From a virus, in the IMG/VR virus record IMGVR_UViG_3300025168_000534, positions 1 through 27,127 of that record: a stretch of DNA of 27,127 nucleotides; one strand, given 5' to 3'. The position numbers were made by a program, and so were the translations under genes. Below the pieces are notes generated by a model. It ran no database searches, was not told the origin of the DNA, and saw only the letters and a program-made list of their open reading frames with translations. Below, piece by piece: positions 1 to 7,936 of the stretch; position 1 is the stretch's first letter; every line of letters starts with the position of its first letter.

Positions 1-1
1 A

Positions 2-1381
2 ACATTTACGATGGATGGATCTGCTTTTGATGTAAATTCAACCTCTACCCTAGCTTTAGACAACTCAAATACTTCAAACGGTATAACAATCGGTACTGCC
101 ACATCAGGTGTTCCTATTTCAATTGGCCACGGTACCTCTGAAACCACAGTTAACGATAATTTAAGTGTTACAGGTAATTTAGCAGTTGACGGAACAGCTA
201 ACCTCGACAATACCGATATAGATGGCACATTAGTAGTAGATGGCTCAAACATCTCTTTAGATTCAACCTCTACATTAAATATAGATAACTCAAATACCTC
301 TAACGGCATAACAATTGGTACTGCCACATCAGGTGTTCCAGTTTCAATTGGCCACGGTACCTCTGAAACCACAATTAACGATAATTTAAGCGTTACGGGT
401 AATTTAGCAGTTGACGGAACAGCTAACCTTGATAACACAGACATAGATGGAACACTTGTAGTAGATGGCTCAAACATTTCCTTAGACAGTACTTCCACTT
501 TAAATATTGACAATTCCAACACTTCAAATGGTATAACAATTGGTACTGCCACATCAGGTGTTCCTATTTCAATTGGTCACGGTACCTCTGAAACTACAGT
601 TAACGATAATTTAACAGTTACTGGAAACATCACAGCAAGTGGTGGTTTAAATGCTAACCTAGTAGTTGAACCAGCATCTTTAACTTCAACTAAAGTAGTA
701 GTGTTTGATGATTCAACTAACCAATTCTACTTTACAGGAAGTTATGGGGGAGCTGGAGGAGGAGGTAGCTTAGTAGACCTTACAGCTGCCTCAGCAATAG
801 TATCAGCATCCGTTTTATCATCCGCTAACCAAGGAGAAGCCACATTAACTATAAATGGATCCGGATCTACTATAGATTTAGGTTTAAAAACAGGTGCTTC
901 ACCAACATTCGAGGGCTTAACAACAACGGGTAATGTCCAATTAGGAAACGAATCCACTGATACCGTAACTATTGCTGGTAATCTTATCGTTAATGGAAGT
1001 ACAACAACTATTTCAACCTCAAATCTTACAATTGAGGATAAATTTATGTTATTAGCCTCAGGAGCAGCTACAACAGTTAATGCAGGTATAATAGTTGAAA
1101 GAGAACAAGGAGGAATAGGAACAGCTTTATATTTCGATGCAAACACTAACATGTGGAGTGTAGATGTAACTGGAGCTGATGCAGATGATGGTACTGACGG
1201 ATCCGCTGCTGCAGATGTTAAAGTAGTTACTGTAGGACAAGCATCTAGCTTACCAGCCTCACCACTAATAGCCCTAGACTCAGAGGGAGCTACAGCAGGA
1301 CCAACAGATGCCAATGCTAGAGGTCAATTATTTGTAGACACGGATGATGAGTTTGGATTATATGTTTGGTTGGGAGCATAA
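2..1381 (+). CDS. Tail fibre / structural repeat protein, 5' end outside window
   Basis: Virion fibre-like protein, probably part of the distal tail. The frame is open to the left edge. The first ATG in the window (position 11) lies inside a repeat: TFTMDGSAF...STSTL aligns with TLVVDGSNI...STSTL in the next copy, so the real start is upstream. Three copies of a 75-residue repeat occupy roughly the first 210 residues, with signatures ITIGTATSGVP, SIGHGTSETT and DGTANLDNTDIDGT. A glycine-rich linker (GGAGGGGS, near nt 748-770) follows. The C-terminal part has the pattern NLIVNGSTTTISTSNLTIEDK and ends in LYVWLGA. Such beta-rich repeats are typical of phage fibres and structural proteins of marine T4-like phages (family knowledge). 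A strong terminator follows 22 nt after the stop. Role as fibre is inferred; receptor unknown. Confidence 0.8.
   Translation, partial: TFTMDGSAFDVNSTSTLALDNSNTSNGITIGTATSGVPISIGHGTSETTVNDNLSVTGNLAVDGTANLDNTDIDGTLVVDGSNISLDSTSTLNIDNSNTSNGITIGTATSGVPVSIGHGTSETTINDNLSVTGNLAVDGTANLDNTDIDGTLVVDGSNISLDSTSTLNIDNSNTSNGITIGTATSGVPISIGHGTSETTVNDNLTVTGNITASGGLNANLVVEPASLTSTKVVVFDDSTNQFYFTGSYGGAGGGGSLVDLTAASAIVSASVLSSANQGEATLTINGSGSTIDLGLKTGASPTFEGLTTTGNVQLGNESTDTVTIAGNLIVNGSTTTISTSNLTIEDKFMLLASGAATTVNAGIIVEREQGGIGTALYFDANTNMWSVDVTGADADDGTDGSAAADVKVVTVGQASSLPASPLIALDSEGATAGPTDANARGQLFVDTDDEFGLYVWLGA
62..630 (+). repeat. 225-bp tandem repeat inside fibre gene (about 2.5 copies)
   Basis: Copies begin at 62, 287 and 512, a spacing of exactly 225 nt (75 codons). 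The third copy is cut short near 630. The copies are near identical over long stretches but differ mostly at synonymous positions, so the protein repeat is better conserved than the DNA. Part of another copy precedes position 62 and runs off the window. Confidence 0.85.
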
Positions 1382-1402
1382 TAATATTGTAAAATAAAAA
1401 AG

Positions 1403-1428
1403 AAGCATTCCTATGGGATGCTTTTTTT
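1403..1428 (+). terminator. Rho-independent terminator after fibre gene
   Basis: AAGCATTCC (1403-1411) pairs with GGGATGCTT (1415-1423) around a TAT loop, with one G-T wobble. A run of seven T (1422-1428) follows. It lies 22 nt after the fibre stop codon and just before a promoter-like ATATGTATAT element. Confidence 0.85.
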
Positions 1429-1431
1429 AGT

Positions 1432-1441
1432 ATATGTATAT
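1432..1441 (+). promoter_or_regulatory. ATATGTATAT upstream element (copy 1)
   Basis: ATATGTATAT ends 20 nt before the ATG at 1462. The same ten bases occur 23 nt before the ATG at 8678 and 22 nt before the ATG at 11775. In all three the element is followed by an A-rich leader containing AAGTTAT. The fixed spacing suggests a promoter or leader element; no transcript data are available. Confidence 0.4.
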
Positions 1442-1461
1442 ATGATTAAATAAAATAAGTT

Positions 1462-1608
1462 ATGTTACAAATTAAATTAGAACCACAAGAAATACAATTA
1501 GCAATTGTAGCCATACATCAGACGCAATTTCAAGGTAAGGATGCCCATTTAGTATCAAAAACCTTAAAAAAATTTGAAGATAAGTTAGCTAATTTCAAGC
1601 CTATGTAA
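1462..1608 (+). CDS. Small 48-aa hypothetical protein
   Basis: ATG at 1462, TAA at 1606-1608, product of 48 residues beginning MLQIKLEPQEIQLAI and ending KLANFKPM. It is lysine-rich and probably helical in its second half (LVSKTLKKFEDKL). I do not recognise it. Support comes from the start context AATAAGTTATG, shared with the starts at 4600 and 8678, from the ATATGTATAT element at the usual distance, and from its place between a terminator and the next promoter-like motif, as a one-gene unit. It could be a small regulator or a conserved phage orphan. A chance ORF cannot be excluded because of its length. Confidence 0.5.
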   Translation: MLQIKLEPQEIQLAIVAIHQTQFQGKDAHLVSKTLKKFEDKLANFKPM

Positions 1609-1615
1609 AGCCTTT

Positions 1616-1624
1616 ATATTTATT
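1616..1624 (+). promoter_or_regulatory. ATATTTATA-type promoter-like motif (fibre gene)
   Basis: TATATTTATT lies just after the small ORF and 78 nt before the fibre ATG at 1703. It matches the motif found before the sheath, tube, tape-measure and 14675 genes. If it is a -7 element, the mRNA would carry a leader of about 70 nt that contains hairpins. Confidence 0.35.
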
Positions 1625-1640
1625 AATAGTATATTATTGG

Positions 1641-1693
1641 CCCATTAACTATGGGAAGTAGGCGGTAATGTTGCCGTATCTAACCGTGAAATA
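1641..1693 (+). promoter_or_regulatory. Structured 5' leader of fibre gene
   Basis: This leader is less AT-rich than its surroundings. It contains CCCAT/ATGGG (1641-1645/1651-1655, 5-nt loop), CGGTA/TGCCG (1663-1667/1672-1676, one wobble, 4-nt loop) and GTAT/ATAC (1677-1680/1690-1693). Two short hairpins in series plus a weak third one suggest an RNA element. The stems are short, so this is tentative. Confidence 0.3.
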
Positions 1694-1702
1694 CCACATA
1701 TA

Positions 1703-3706
1703 ATGCCAAGTTGGAAAAAAGTCATAGTCTCCGGCAGTAATGCCAATCTAGCGCAAATAAGCGCAAGCGTAGTCCCTACAGCTACCACCCAAAACTTATT
1801 AGCAATTGATTCCTCAACAGGAGGAATTATGCAGATAGCTCAATCAAATGTAGACTCAAGCACAACAGCAACAGATACCTTTAAAGCAACTGGACAAAGA
1901 AATGGAGACTCAGCCATTACAGGCTCATTGTTTATGTTGAAGGGTAACATAACTGCTTCAGGCAACATAAAGGCAGATGGTGATTTAGCAATAGGTGGAA
2001 ATATTTTTTCATTTAATGGATTTAGCTTTATTCAAGGATTAGCAGCAAACTTTACAGGAAGTAATGTATTTGGATCAGGCTCAAACCCCTCAGCTAATGA
2101 CACAGCGGGTGGTGGAACGGCCCATCAATTTACAGGCTCTGTCGCAATTACAGGAAGTAGTGCATTAGATATTTTTGGAGGAGGTATTACTGTTCATAAT
2201 GGGAACTCTACTTTTAATAATCATGTTTCCCTAGGAGCTGATTCTAATAACAGAATCAATGCAAATGGTTTCGTAGCTACAAGACTAGATGTTAAAAACC
2301 ATATAACAGCCTCACTTAATATATCAGCTTCGGGTGATATAATAGGAAAGGCTATTAGAACTGACACATTTATGGGGACAGGTAATGATGTTTTAGTTTT
2401 ACATGCAAATGCTGGACAGATTTTACTAAGACCTAACGGAGCAACCTCACCTTCCGGAATGACTACTATAGATAATGCAGGATTAACGGCTGCTAACTTA
2501 ATAGGAACTGATGATATCACCGCAGGAGGTGTCATAAGTTCTAGTAAAGTAGACTTAGAATATTCTTTATTTGCTCACTCAGCTTCATTAAATTATGTAA
2601 ATGCCGGTGAATTAGCTTTACCAGGTTTTTCAAATGTCTCAGCTTCTCTAGCAGCTTTAACAGCAGGAACAGTAGGCGATAATTTAGGCAACCACACTGC
2701 AACTGAAGATTTAGATCTTGCTACTTTTAGTATCAAAGGTATCACCAACATAACAGCCTCAGGTGTTATAAGTTCTAGTAAAGATGCTCTTATTAATGGA
2801 TTAACTATTGGAAGAGGAGGGGGAGATAACATAAATAACACAGTTATAGGTAATTTAGCACTTTTATCATCTACTGATTCAAACCAAGAGGGTAACACAG
2901 TAGTAGGCGCTTCAAGCATGCAATTAAGCCCCATAGGTAAACTCAACACAGCGGTAGGTTGGAAAGCATTATACCAGACAAAAGCCTCTAACAACACCTC
3001 TATAGGTCAAGATTCTCTTTACAATCATGTAATTGGAGATAATAATGTAGCTTTAGGTCTTGAAGCAGGAAAAACTATTACAGGAGGTTCAACTGCTCTT
3101 TATTCAGCTTCAAACTCTACCTTTATAGGAGTTGACACAAAAGCCAAAGCAGACGATGAAACAAATCAAATAGTTATAGGTTTTGATGCAGTTGGAGAAG
3201 GTTCTAATACTGTTGTTTTAGGTAATAACTCAATAACAAAAACAGTCTTAAAGGGCGATGTATCTTCAAGTGATAATTTAGCAATAGATAATATAAGAGC
3301 CTCGGGAACAATAAATGGTAAAATGCCATTTTTTACCCACCATAATGGTAATTTTACAAATACCACAGAACAATTTATCCCTATAAATAACATCTCTGAA
3401 GGTATTCAAAGCCTAGAACGTAATACTATAATAGCCCCCCATAATGGAATTTTAAAGAAAATAAAAGTATTCTCTGCAAGCGCCCCTGGTAATACGGTAG
3501 TTGCAGTTTACATAAATACTGCAACTACTTCATCACCACAATTCCAAGTTACAACTACAACATTTTCTGATGCTTTAACTACTGGTACACTTAATGTAAA
3601 TGAATCATTTTCGGCTGATGATAGAATAGCTATATCTTTTAACCCTAATTCACAAATGGGACTTACGGCTGTAACTTGTTTATGGGAATATGATACAAAC
3701 ACATAA
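1703..3706 (+). CDS. Tail fibre protein with NTxxG repeats and C-terminal beta domain
   Basis: A 667-aa fibre-like virion protein. The N-terminus MPSWKKVIVSGSNANL looks like a virion-attachment start and fixes the ATG at 1703. The shaft holds ITASGNI/ISASGDI segments. Residues about 141-215 form a module (HQFTG, GGGITVHNGNSTF, RINANGFVATRLD) that recurs in the 990-aa fibre downstream. Residues about 375-510 carry loose repeats with NTVIG, NTAVGWKAL, NTSIGQDSL, NNVALGLEAG, resembling left-handed beta-roll heads of YadA-type trimeric adhesins (structural analogy, inferred). The last ~130 residues are repeat-free (THHNGNF... CLWEYDTNT) and are the likely receptor-contacting tip. Its stop overlaps the next start by one base (TAATG), so the two are probably translationally coupled. 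Target on the host is unknown. Confidence 0.8.
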   Translation: MPSWKKVIVSGSNANLAQISASVVPTATTQNLLAIDSSTGGIMQIAQSNVDSSTTATDTFKATGQRNGDSAITGSLFMLKGNITASGNIKADGDLAIGGNIFSFNGFSFIQGLAANFTGSNVFGSGSNPSANDTAGGGTAHQFTGSVAITGSSALDIFGGGITVHNGNSTFNNHVSLGADSNNRINANGFVATRLDVKNHITASLNISASGDIIGKAIRTDTFMGTGNDVLVLHANAGQILLRPNGATSPSGMTTIDNAGLTAANLIGTDDITAGGVISSSKVDLEYSLFAHSASLNYVNAGELALPGFSNVSASLAALTAGTVGDNLGNHTATEDLDLATFSIKGITNITASGVISSSKDALINGLTIGRGGGDNINNTVIGNLALLSSTDSNQEGNTVVGASSMQLSPIGKLNTAVGWKALYQTKASNNTSIGQDSLYNHVIGDNNVALGLEAGKTITGGSTALYSASNSTFIGVDTKAKADDETNQIVIGFDAVGEGSNTVVLGNNSITKTVLKGDVSSSDNLAIDNIRASGTINGKMPFFTHHNGNFTNTTEQFIPINNISEGIQSLERNTIIAPHNGILKKIKVFSASAPGNTVVAVYINTATTSSPQFQVTTTTFSDALTTGTLNVNESFSADDRIAISFNPNSQMGLTAVTCLWEYDTNT

Positions 3707-4023
3707 TGGCAAAAACTACTACTACATGGAATAAAGCTAACTTTAAATGGAATATAGCTCCAACTAACACTAGTAAATCTCGTTATACTTGGAATGAAAT
3801 TACGTTAGTTAAGTATGCCGCTGGAGTTGTGGAAGAGGATAATTTTATTCATTCATTTTTTGATAGAGACCCAGAAAAAAAAGATAAATTAGTTAAATTA
3901 ATATGCAAAGTTCAAGGAAAAACTATAAAAAAAGAAAAAGAAATTAAAGACTACAAAATTACTGTTAAAGACATTCAACTCCTTACAGAAGAGGTATTAG
4001 GTATTAACGTAACAATATTATAA
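3706..4023 (+). CDS. Conserved-looking hypothetical protein, 105 aa
   Basis: Starts in the TAATG overlap with the fibre stop. The N-terminal third is rich in Trp and Thr (TTTTWNKANFKWN, YTWNEITLVKY). The rest is charged and lysine-rich (KLVKLICKVQGKTIKKEKEI) and ends DIQLLTEEVLGINVTIL. No signal peptide, membrane segment or catalytic motif is visible. Its position between fibre genes, tightly coupled on both sides (2-nt gap to the next gene), suggests a virion component or a fibre assembly factor. This is inferred from context only. Confidence 0.7.
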   Translation: MAKTTTTWNKANFKWNIAPTNTSKSRYTWNEITLVKYAAGVVEEDNFIHSFFDRDPEKKDKLVKLICKVQGKTIKKEKEIKDYKITVKDIQLLTEEVLGINVTIL

Positions 4024-4025
4024 AC

Positions 4026-4592
4026 ATGTATAAATTATACACAGATAAACAAGAAACATTCGAGTGTGATATTCAACTTGAAGGAGCATCCCTAAATAAC
4101 TCAAAAGCACGTTTAGTTATTGAAACAACTGACTTAGCTCTACTATTTAAGGGCACTATAACTTCAGAGGGAAAATGCAAAATTCCAGTTAAAAAATTAA
4201 AAGGTATTTTAGGTGAAAACTCTAAAGGCACTATAAAATTGGAAGTAATAGCTGAAGACACTTATTTTATTCCTTGGGAGTCTAATTTTGAGGTTGACAC
4301 AGCTAAAAAAGTACAAGTTGAAGTGAAATCACAGCAGGGAAATATCATTAAAGAAGGAAAACCTTCTATTAAAGTAAAAAATATTAATGAAGTAACCCTA
4401 AATGAAAAAAACCACGTTCTAAATATCCTTAAACTACTAATTAAAGAAGAAATTACCTTATCTAATGTTTCTTTTAGAAAAAATAAACTCAACCACATAG
4501 TAGCAACTTATATAGATAAACACCCAATTAACGAAGTACAAAAAAATAAAATTATAACAGGGGTTATAGGTGGACTTTCAAAACTAAAGTAA
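4026..4592 (+). CDS. Hypothetical protein, 188 aa, beta-rich N-terminus
   Basis: Begins 2 nt after the previous stop. Residues about 10-95 alternate hydrophobic and polar residues in a way that suggests a beta-sandwich (FECDIQLEGASL, KARLVIETTD, GTITSEGKCKIPVKKLK, IKLEVIAEDTYFIPWES). The C-terminal half is lysine- and asparagine-rich and more helical (HVLNILKLLIKEEITL). I do not recognise a family. The small beta domain and the neighbourhood fit a structural or decoration protein. The leader of the next gene (4600) has the AATAAGTTATG context. Function is unknown. Confidence 0.7.
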   Translation: MYKLYTDKQETFECDIQLEGASLNNSKARLVIETTDLALLFKGTITSEGKCKIPVKKLKGILGENSKGTIKLEVIAEDTYFIPWESNFEVDTAKKVQVEVKSQQGNIIKEGKPSIKVKNINEVTLNEKNHVLNILKLLIKEEITLSNVSFRKNKLNHIVATYIDKHPINEVQKNKIITGVIGGLSKLK

Positions 4593-4599
4593 ATAAGTT

Positions 4600-4950
4600 A
4601 TGGCGTTACCAGATTTAACGGGCCAAAATATAGAGGATACTTACCAAAGAGTATTACAAATAGGTAATGGGGGTGATCTCCGTGATGGCACAGGTTCTTT
4701 AATTCCTTTTTTAGCTTTAAATGATGTAAGTGCAAGTGACTTTATAATCGGTGGTCGGTTAAATATTGCTACAGCTGCTACTTTAGGCTCTGCTAAAATA
4801 ATAGGCAACCTTACTGTAAATGGCGATATAACTTCAAATAATTCCCATATAAAAGTTTTACTACCAATAACAGCATCAAGTAATATAAGTGCAAGTGGAA
4901 CAATAACAGCAGCATCCTTTATAGGAACAATGGATGGAGGATCTTTCTAA
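4600..4950 (+). CDS. Short tail-fibre protein / fibre N-terminal adaptor, 116 aa
   Basis: The first 35 residues (MALPDLTGQNIEDTYQRVLQ, then GDLRDGTGS) look like a fibre or structural N-terminal adaptor. It is followed by NLTVNGDITS and one ITASSNISASGTITAASF repeat, then stops after GTMDGGSF. Full fibres of this type continue into a long shaft and tip, as the downstream 990-aa protein does, so this is either a mini-fibre or the 5' remnant of a rearranged fibre. The start context AAATAAGTTATGG is shared with other genes here. It ends 13 nt before the next start, and an ATATTTATA motif sits in that gap. Confidence 0.7.
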   Translation: MALPDLTGQNIEDTYQRVLQIGNGGDLRDGTGSLIPFLALNDVSASDFIIGGRLNIATAATLGSAKIIGNLTVNGDITSNNSHIKVLLPITASSNISASGTITAASFIGTMDGGSF

Positions 4951-7245
4951 ATATTTATAACAAATGGCAACTATAATACAAATAAAAAGAGGAACAGGAT
5001 CAGCAGTCCCAACTGGATTAGCTGATGGAGAATTAGCAATCAACCTTGATAATGGTAAATTATTTTTTGGTTCGGGTTCTAATAGCATAAATAGCTTCAG
5101 ATTTAAAAATCTCACAGCAGAAAATTATATAGTATCTTCCTCTGTTACAAATATTACAACACAAACATTATCAGGTTCATCAGCTTTTGGGGATAGTATA
5201 GATGATACCCATCAATTTACGGGCGCCATAACTGCTTCAGGTAATATAAGTGCAAGTGGTAATTTATTAGGGGGTGGTATTACCGTTAACGGCAATTCAA
5301 TTTTTAATAGTAATGTTATTACTTTAGGAGTTGATGATAGTGATAGGATTAATTTAAATGCATATGTTGCAACTAATGTAGATATTAGGGGCCCTATAAC
5401 AGCCTCAGGTAATATAAGTTCAAGTGGAATAGTAACAGCAAATTCATTTACAGGTAATGGCTTATCAATTGATGGCCCTTCAAATGCACACATTGAAGTG
5501 GGTGAATATAATGTAGGATTTGATGTAGTAGCATTAAATACTGTATTTATTACAGGATCAGGTCTTATTATTTCTGGGGCAATGGCTGATGCAAACCACC
5601 ATAATATGTTAAAAATTGGTAATGTAGAGTTACTAGATTTAAATACAGCCCTTTCCCCTAATGAATTCCTTATTCACAATGTTAATAGTTTTAAAATAAC
5701 TAGTGGTAGTGATGGGGGCGATGCAGGAAATTCTGGACGATTATTTGAACATAATGGTACTGATTTTACTCTTTTTAAAAATAATGCGGCAGCAATTGCT
5801 GTTACATCAAATACAACTACACTCACAAATACTAATGTTCAATTTGTAGGTAGTACATTTATTAAAGCAGACATCGAAAGCCCGGGAGCTAATGGTTATT
5901 TTTTATTCGCTGCGAGCGATCCGCATTTATCCCCTACAATAACAAAAGCTGTAAAAACAGATAATGTGTTTCAATCACTTACAGGTAATGTTACAGCATC
6001 CGCAATAAGCGCAAGTGGAACAATAACAGCTTTGGCGTTAGATATTAATGGAGTAGCAGCGAATACTATTGACATTAGCTCTGGAGAAGGCAATGTAGCC
6101 ATTAATGCATCTAGTACAGATGCAGACTGCATGATAAGAGTTCAAGATAATTCCACAGCCGGAACTAATGCAATGGGAATAGTAGCCACATCAGATGATT
6201 TTATAATAAGAAATGATGAAGGTAACTTTAAAGTTAAAATGGCCAATAATGCCACTACAACTCTAACCCTAAACCAGTCTGGAGATTTATCTTTAACAGG
6301 CGAAATCACAGCATCCGCAGTAAGTGCAAGTGGAACAATTACGGCAGCAGCAGCAGTTTTAACAACCGCCGACATAAATGGCGGAACTATTGATGGAATC
6401 ACATCATTAACCGCAGGAGGAGATTTAGACATAGGTGCACATGATTTAAGAGCTGCAACGCTAACAGCCGATGGTTTAACATCTGGAAGAGTAATATTTG
6501 CAGGAACAGCTGGTGTATTATCTGATGATGCAGATTTAACTTTTGCAACTGACACACTAACAGTAACTAAAATAGCAAATGTTAATTCTACTTCTCATAT
6601 AACAGCATCTGGTAATATAAGTGCAAGTGGCAATATAATTGCTGTTTCTATGAGTGCCGCAGCTCTTAGTGGTGACGGTAGTGGAATAACAAATGTATCA
6701 GCAACCGCGAATGCAGGAACATACTCAAGTTCTTTACAAATATTAGGTAATATAACATCTTCAGGTAATATAAGTTCAAGTGGAACTATCATAGCCGCTA
6801 CTTTAGATGCAGCAGCGGTTACAGATACCTTAGCTGCAGCAATTGTTGCTGAAATAGATAATGATGAAATCCCAATCGCTAAATTAGCTGAAGACGCTGT
6901 AACTGTAACTGCTGGAACCGGCCTTACAGGAGGAGGAAGTATCACTTTAGGTGGTTCAGCAACTGTAAATGTAATAGGAGGTACAGGTGTAACAGCAAAT
7001 GCAAATGACATAGCTATTGGTCAGGATGTAGCCACTACAGCAAATGTACAATTTGCTAATATTACATCATCCGCTAATATAAGTGCAAGTAGTACTATAT
7101 CTGCTTTTTCAATAAATTTACAGGGCGAAATAATAAGAACAGATGGTGACTTTATAGATATACCAGGTTCAGGATTAATAGTAACTAAAGGTATTCAAGC
7201 AGAGTCACATATAACAGCATCAGGTAATATAAGTGCAAGTGGAGA
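4870..7245 (+). repeat. Dispersed ~30-bp ITASGNISASG-coding repeats
   Basis: Variants of ACAGCATCAGGTAATATAAG followed by TGCAAGTGGA recur near 4870, 5227, 5399, 5995, 6307, 6601, 6747, 7063 and 7212 within two adjacent fibre genes. Looser copies occur near 1950 and 2311 in the 667-aa fibre. They encode short shaft repeats. Their nucleotide similarity could promote recombination among fibre genes. Confidence 0.75.
4951..4959 (+). promoter_or_regulatory. ATATTTATA motif abutting fibre start
   Basis: ATATTTATA ends only 4 nt before the ATG at 4964. If it works as a -7 element like the other copies, transcription would begin at or next to the start codon, giving a leaderless mRNA. It may equally be a chance match in AT-rich DNA. 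Confidence 0.3.
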
Positions 7246-7936
7246 TATTAAAGCAAATACATTCACAGCAGTAGGTAACGTTGATTTTGATGGTGATTTA
7301 GATGTAGATGGTACTGCTAATTTAGATATAGTAGATATAGATGGAGCAGTTGATATGGCTTCAACTTTAACAGTTGATGGAACCGTAGATATTGAAGGAG
7401 AACTACAACACAGTGGTGATGCAGATACTAAAATTTCATTTGCTACAAATCAAGTATCAATAAAAGCTGGTAATACTGTAGTATTTTCATCTACAGTAAC
7501 AGGAAGTAAGGTAGAAAATGTACACCAAAATATATATAACACAGGCTCATTAGCTTTATCAGGTAATGGGGGTGCTATTGGAGATATAGTCAAATTTGGG
7601 GGTATTACAACAATAGCCGGTGGATTATATGCTCTTACAGGATCTGATTGGTCACTCGCTTCAGCAACTAGCACAGCTACAGGAGCAACATCTTCTTTAG
7701 CGGTAGCATTAGGTACTAATCCATCATCAGATGGAATGTGTTTAAGAGGATTTGTAAATCCAGCCGTAGATCCATCAGCTCCATTAGGTAATCCCCTTTT
7801 CTTAAATACAACAGTAGGTAGAATGGTAAAAACAGCTCCGGCATCATCAAATAATGTAGTAAGAATAGTAGGCTACCAATATGGTTCAGACTTAATTTAC
7901 TTTAATCCATCTAACGATTATATAATACACGCTTAA
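4964..7936 (+). CDS. Large tail fibre protein, 990 aa
   Basis: The N-terminus MATIIQIKRGTGSAVPTGLA followed by DGELAINLDNGKLFFG is a familiar phage fibre start and supports the ATG at 4964. The shaft contains at least eight ITASGNISASG-like repeats with DNA-level similarity. A module at residues about 83-155 is paralogous to residues 141-215 of the 667-aa fibre. DVDGTANLDIVDIDGA near residue 780 recalls the repeats of the first, partial fibre. The last ~120 residues form a distinct beta domain (GDIVKFGGITTIAGGLYAL, GNPLFLNTTVGRMVKTAPAS, ending YFNPSNDYIIHA), a type common at the C-terminus of marine phage fibres. Probably trimeric and host-contacting (inferred). The stop overlaps the next ATG by one base. 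Confidence 0.85.
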   Translation: MATIIQIKRGTGSAVPTGLADGELAINLDNGKLFFGSGSNSINSFRFKNLTAENYIVSSSVTNITTQTLSGSSAFGDSIDDTHQFTGAITASGNISASGNLLGGGITVNGNSIFNSNVITLGVDDSDRINLNAYVATNVDIRGPITASGNISSSGIVTANSFTGNGLSIDGPSNAHIEVGEYNVGFDVVALNTVFITGSGLIISGAMADANHHNMLKIGNVELLDLNTALSPNEFLIHNVNSFKITSGSDGGDAGNSGRLFEHNGTDFTLFKNNAAAIAVTSNTTTLTNTNVQFVGSTFIKADIESPGANGYFLFAASDPHLSPTITKAVKTDNVFQSLTGNVTASAISASGTITALALDINGVAANTIDISSGEGNVAINASSTDADCMIRVQDNSTAGTNAMGIVATSDDFIIRNDEGNFKVKMANNATTTLTLNQSGDLSLTGEITASAVSASGTITAAAAVLTTADINGGTIDGITSLTAGGDLDIGAHDLRAATLTADGLTSGRVIFAGTAGVLSDDADLTFATDTLTVTKIANVNSTSHITASGNISASGNIIAVSMSAAALSGDGSGITNVSATANAGTYSSSLQILGNITSSGNISSSGTIIAATLDAAAVTDTLAAAIVAEIDNDEIPIAKLAEDAVTVTAGTGLTGGGSITLGGSATVNVIGGTGVTANANDIAIGQDVATTANVQFANITSSANISASSTISAFSINLQGEIIRTDGDFIDIPGSGLIVTKGIQAESHITASGNISASGDIKANTFTAVGNVDFDGDLDVDGTANLDIVDIDGAVDMASTLTVDGTVDIEGELQHSGDADTKISFATNQVSIKAGNTVVFSSTVTGSKVENVHQNIYNTGSLALSGNGGAIGDIVKFGGITTIAGGLYALTGSDWSLASATSTATGATSSLAVALGTNPSSDGMCLRGFVNPAVDPSAPLGNPLFLNTTVGRMVKTAPASSNNVVRIVGYQYGSDLIYFNPSNDYIIHA

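Noticed and set aside
742-1314. 190-aa open frame on the minus strand within the first fibre gene
   Set aside because: Mirror of a repetitive Thr/Ala-rich gene; proline/valine-rich nonsense composition, no leader or partner. The same holds for other minus-strand frames, for example at 2593-2997, 6595-7011, 9526-10005 and 13630-14040.
3382-3389. T4-type late promoter box TATAAATA
   Set aside because: Lies within a fibre gene with no gene start nearby; single AT-rich match, unlike the ATATTTATA motif that tracks gene starts.
4870-7245. CRISPR-like array
   Set aside because: The repeats are imperfect, unevenly spaced and code for in-frame fibre shaft repeats.
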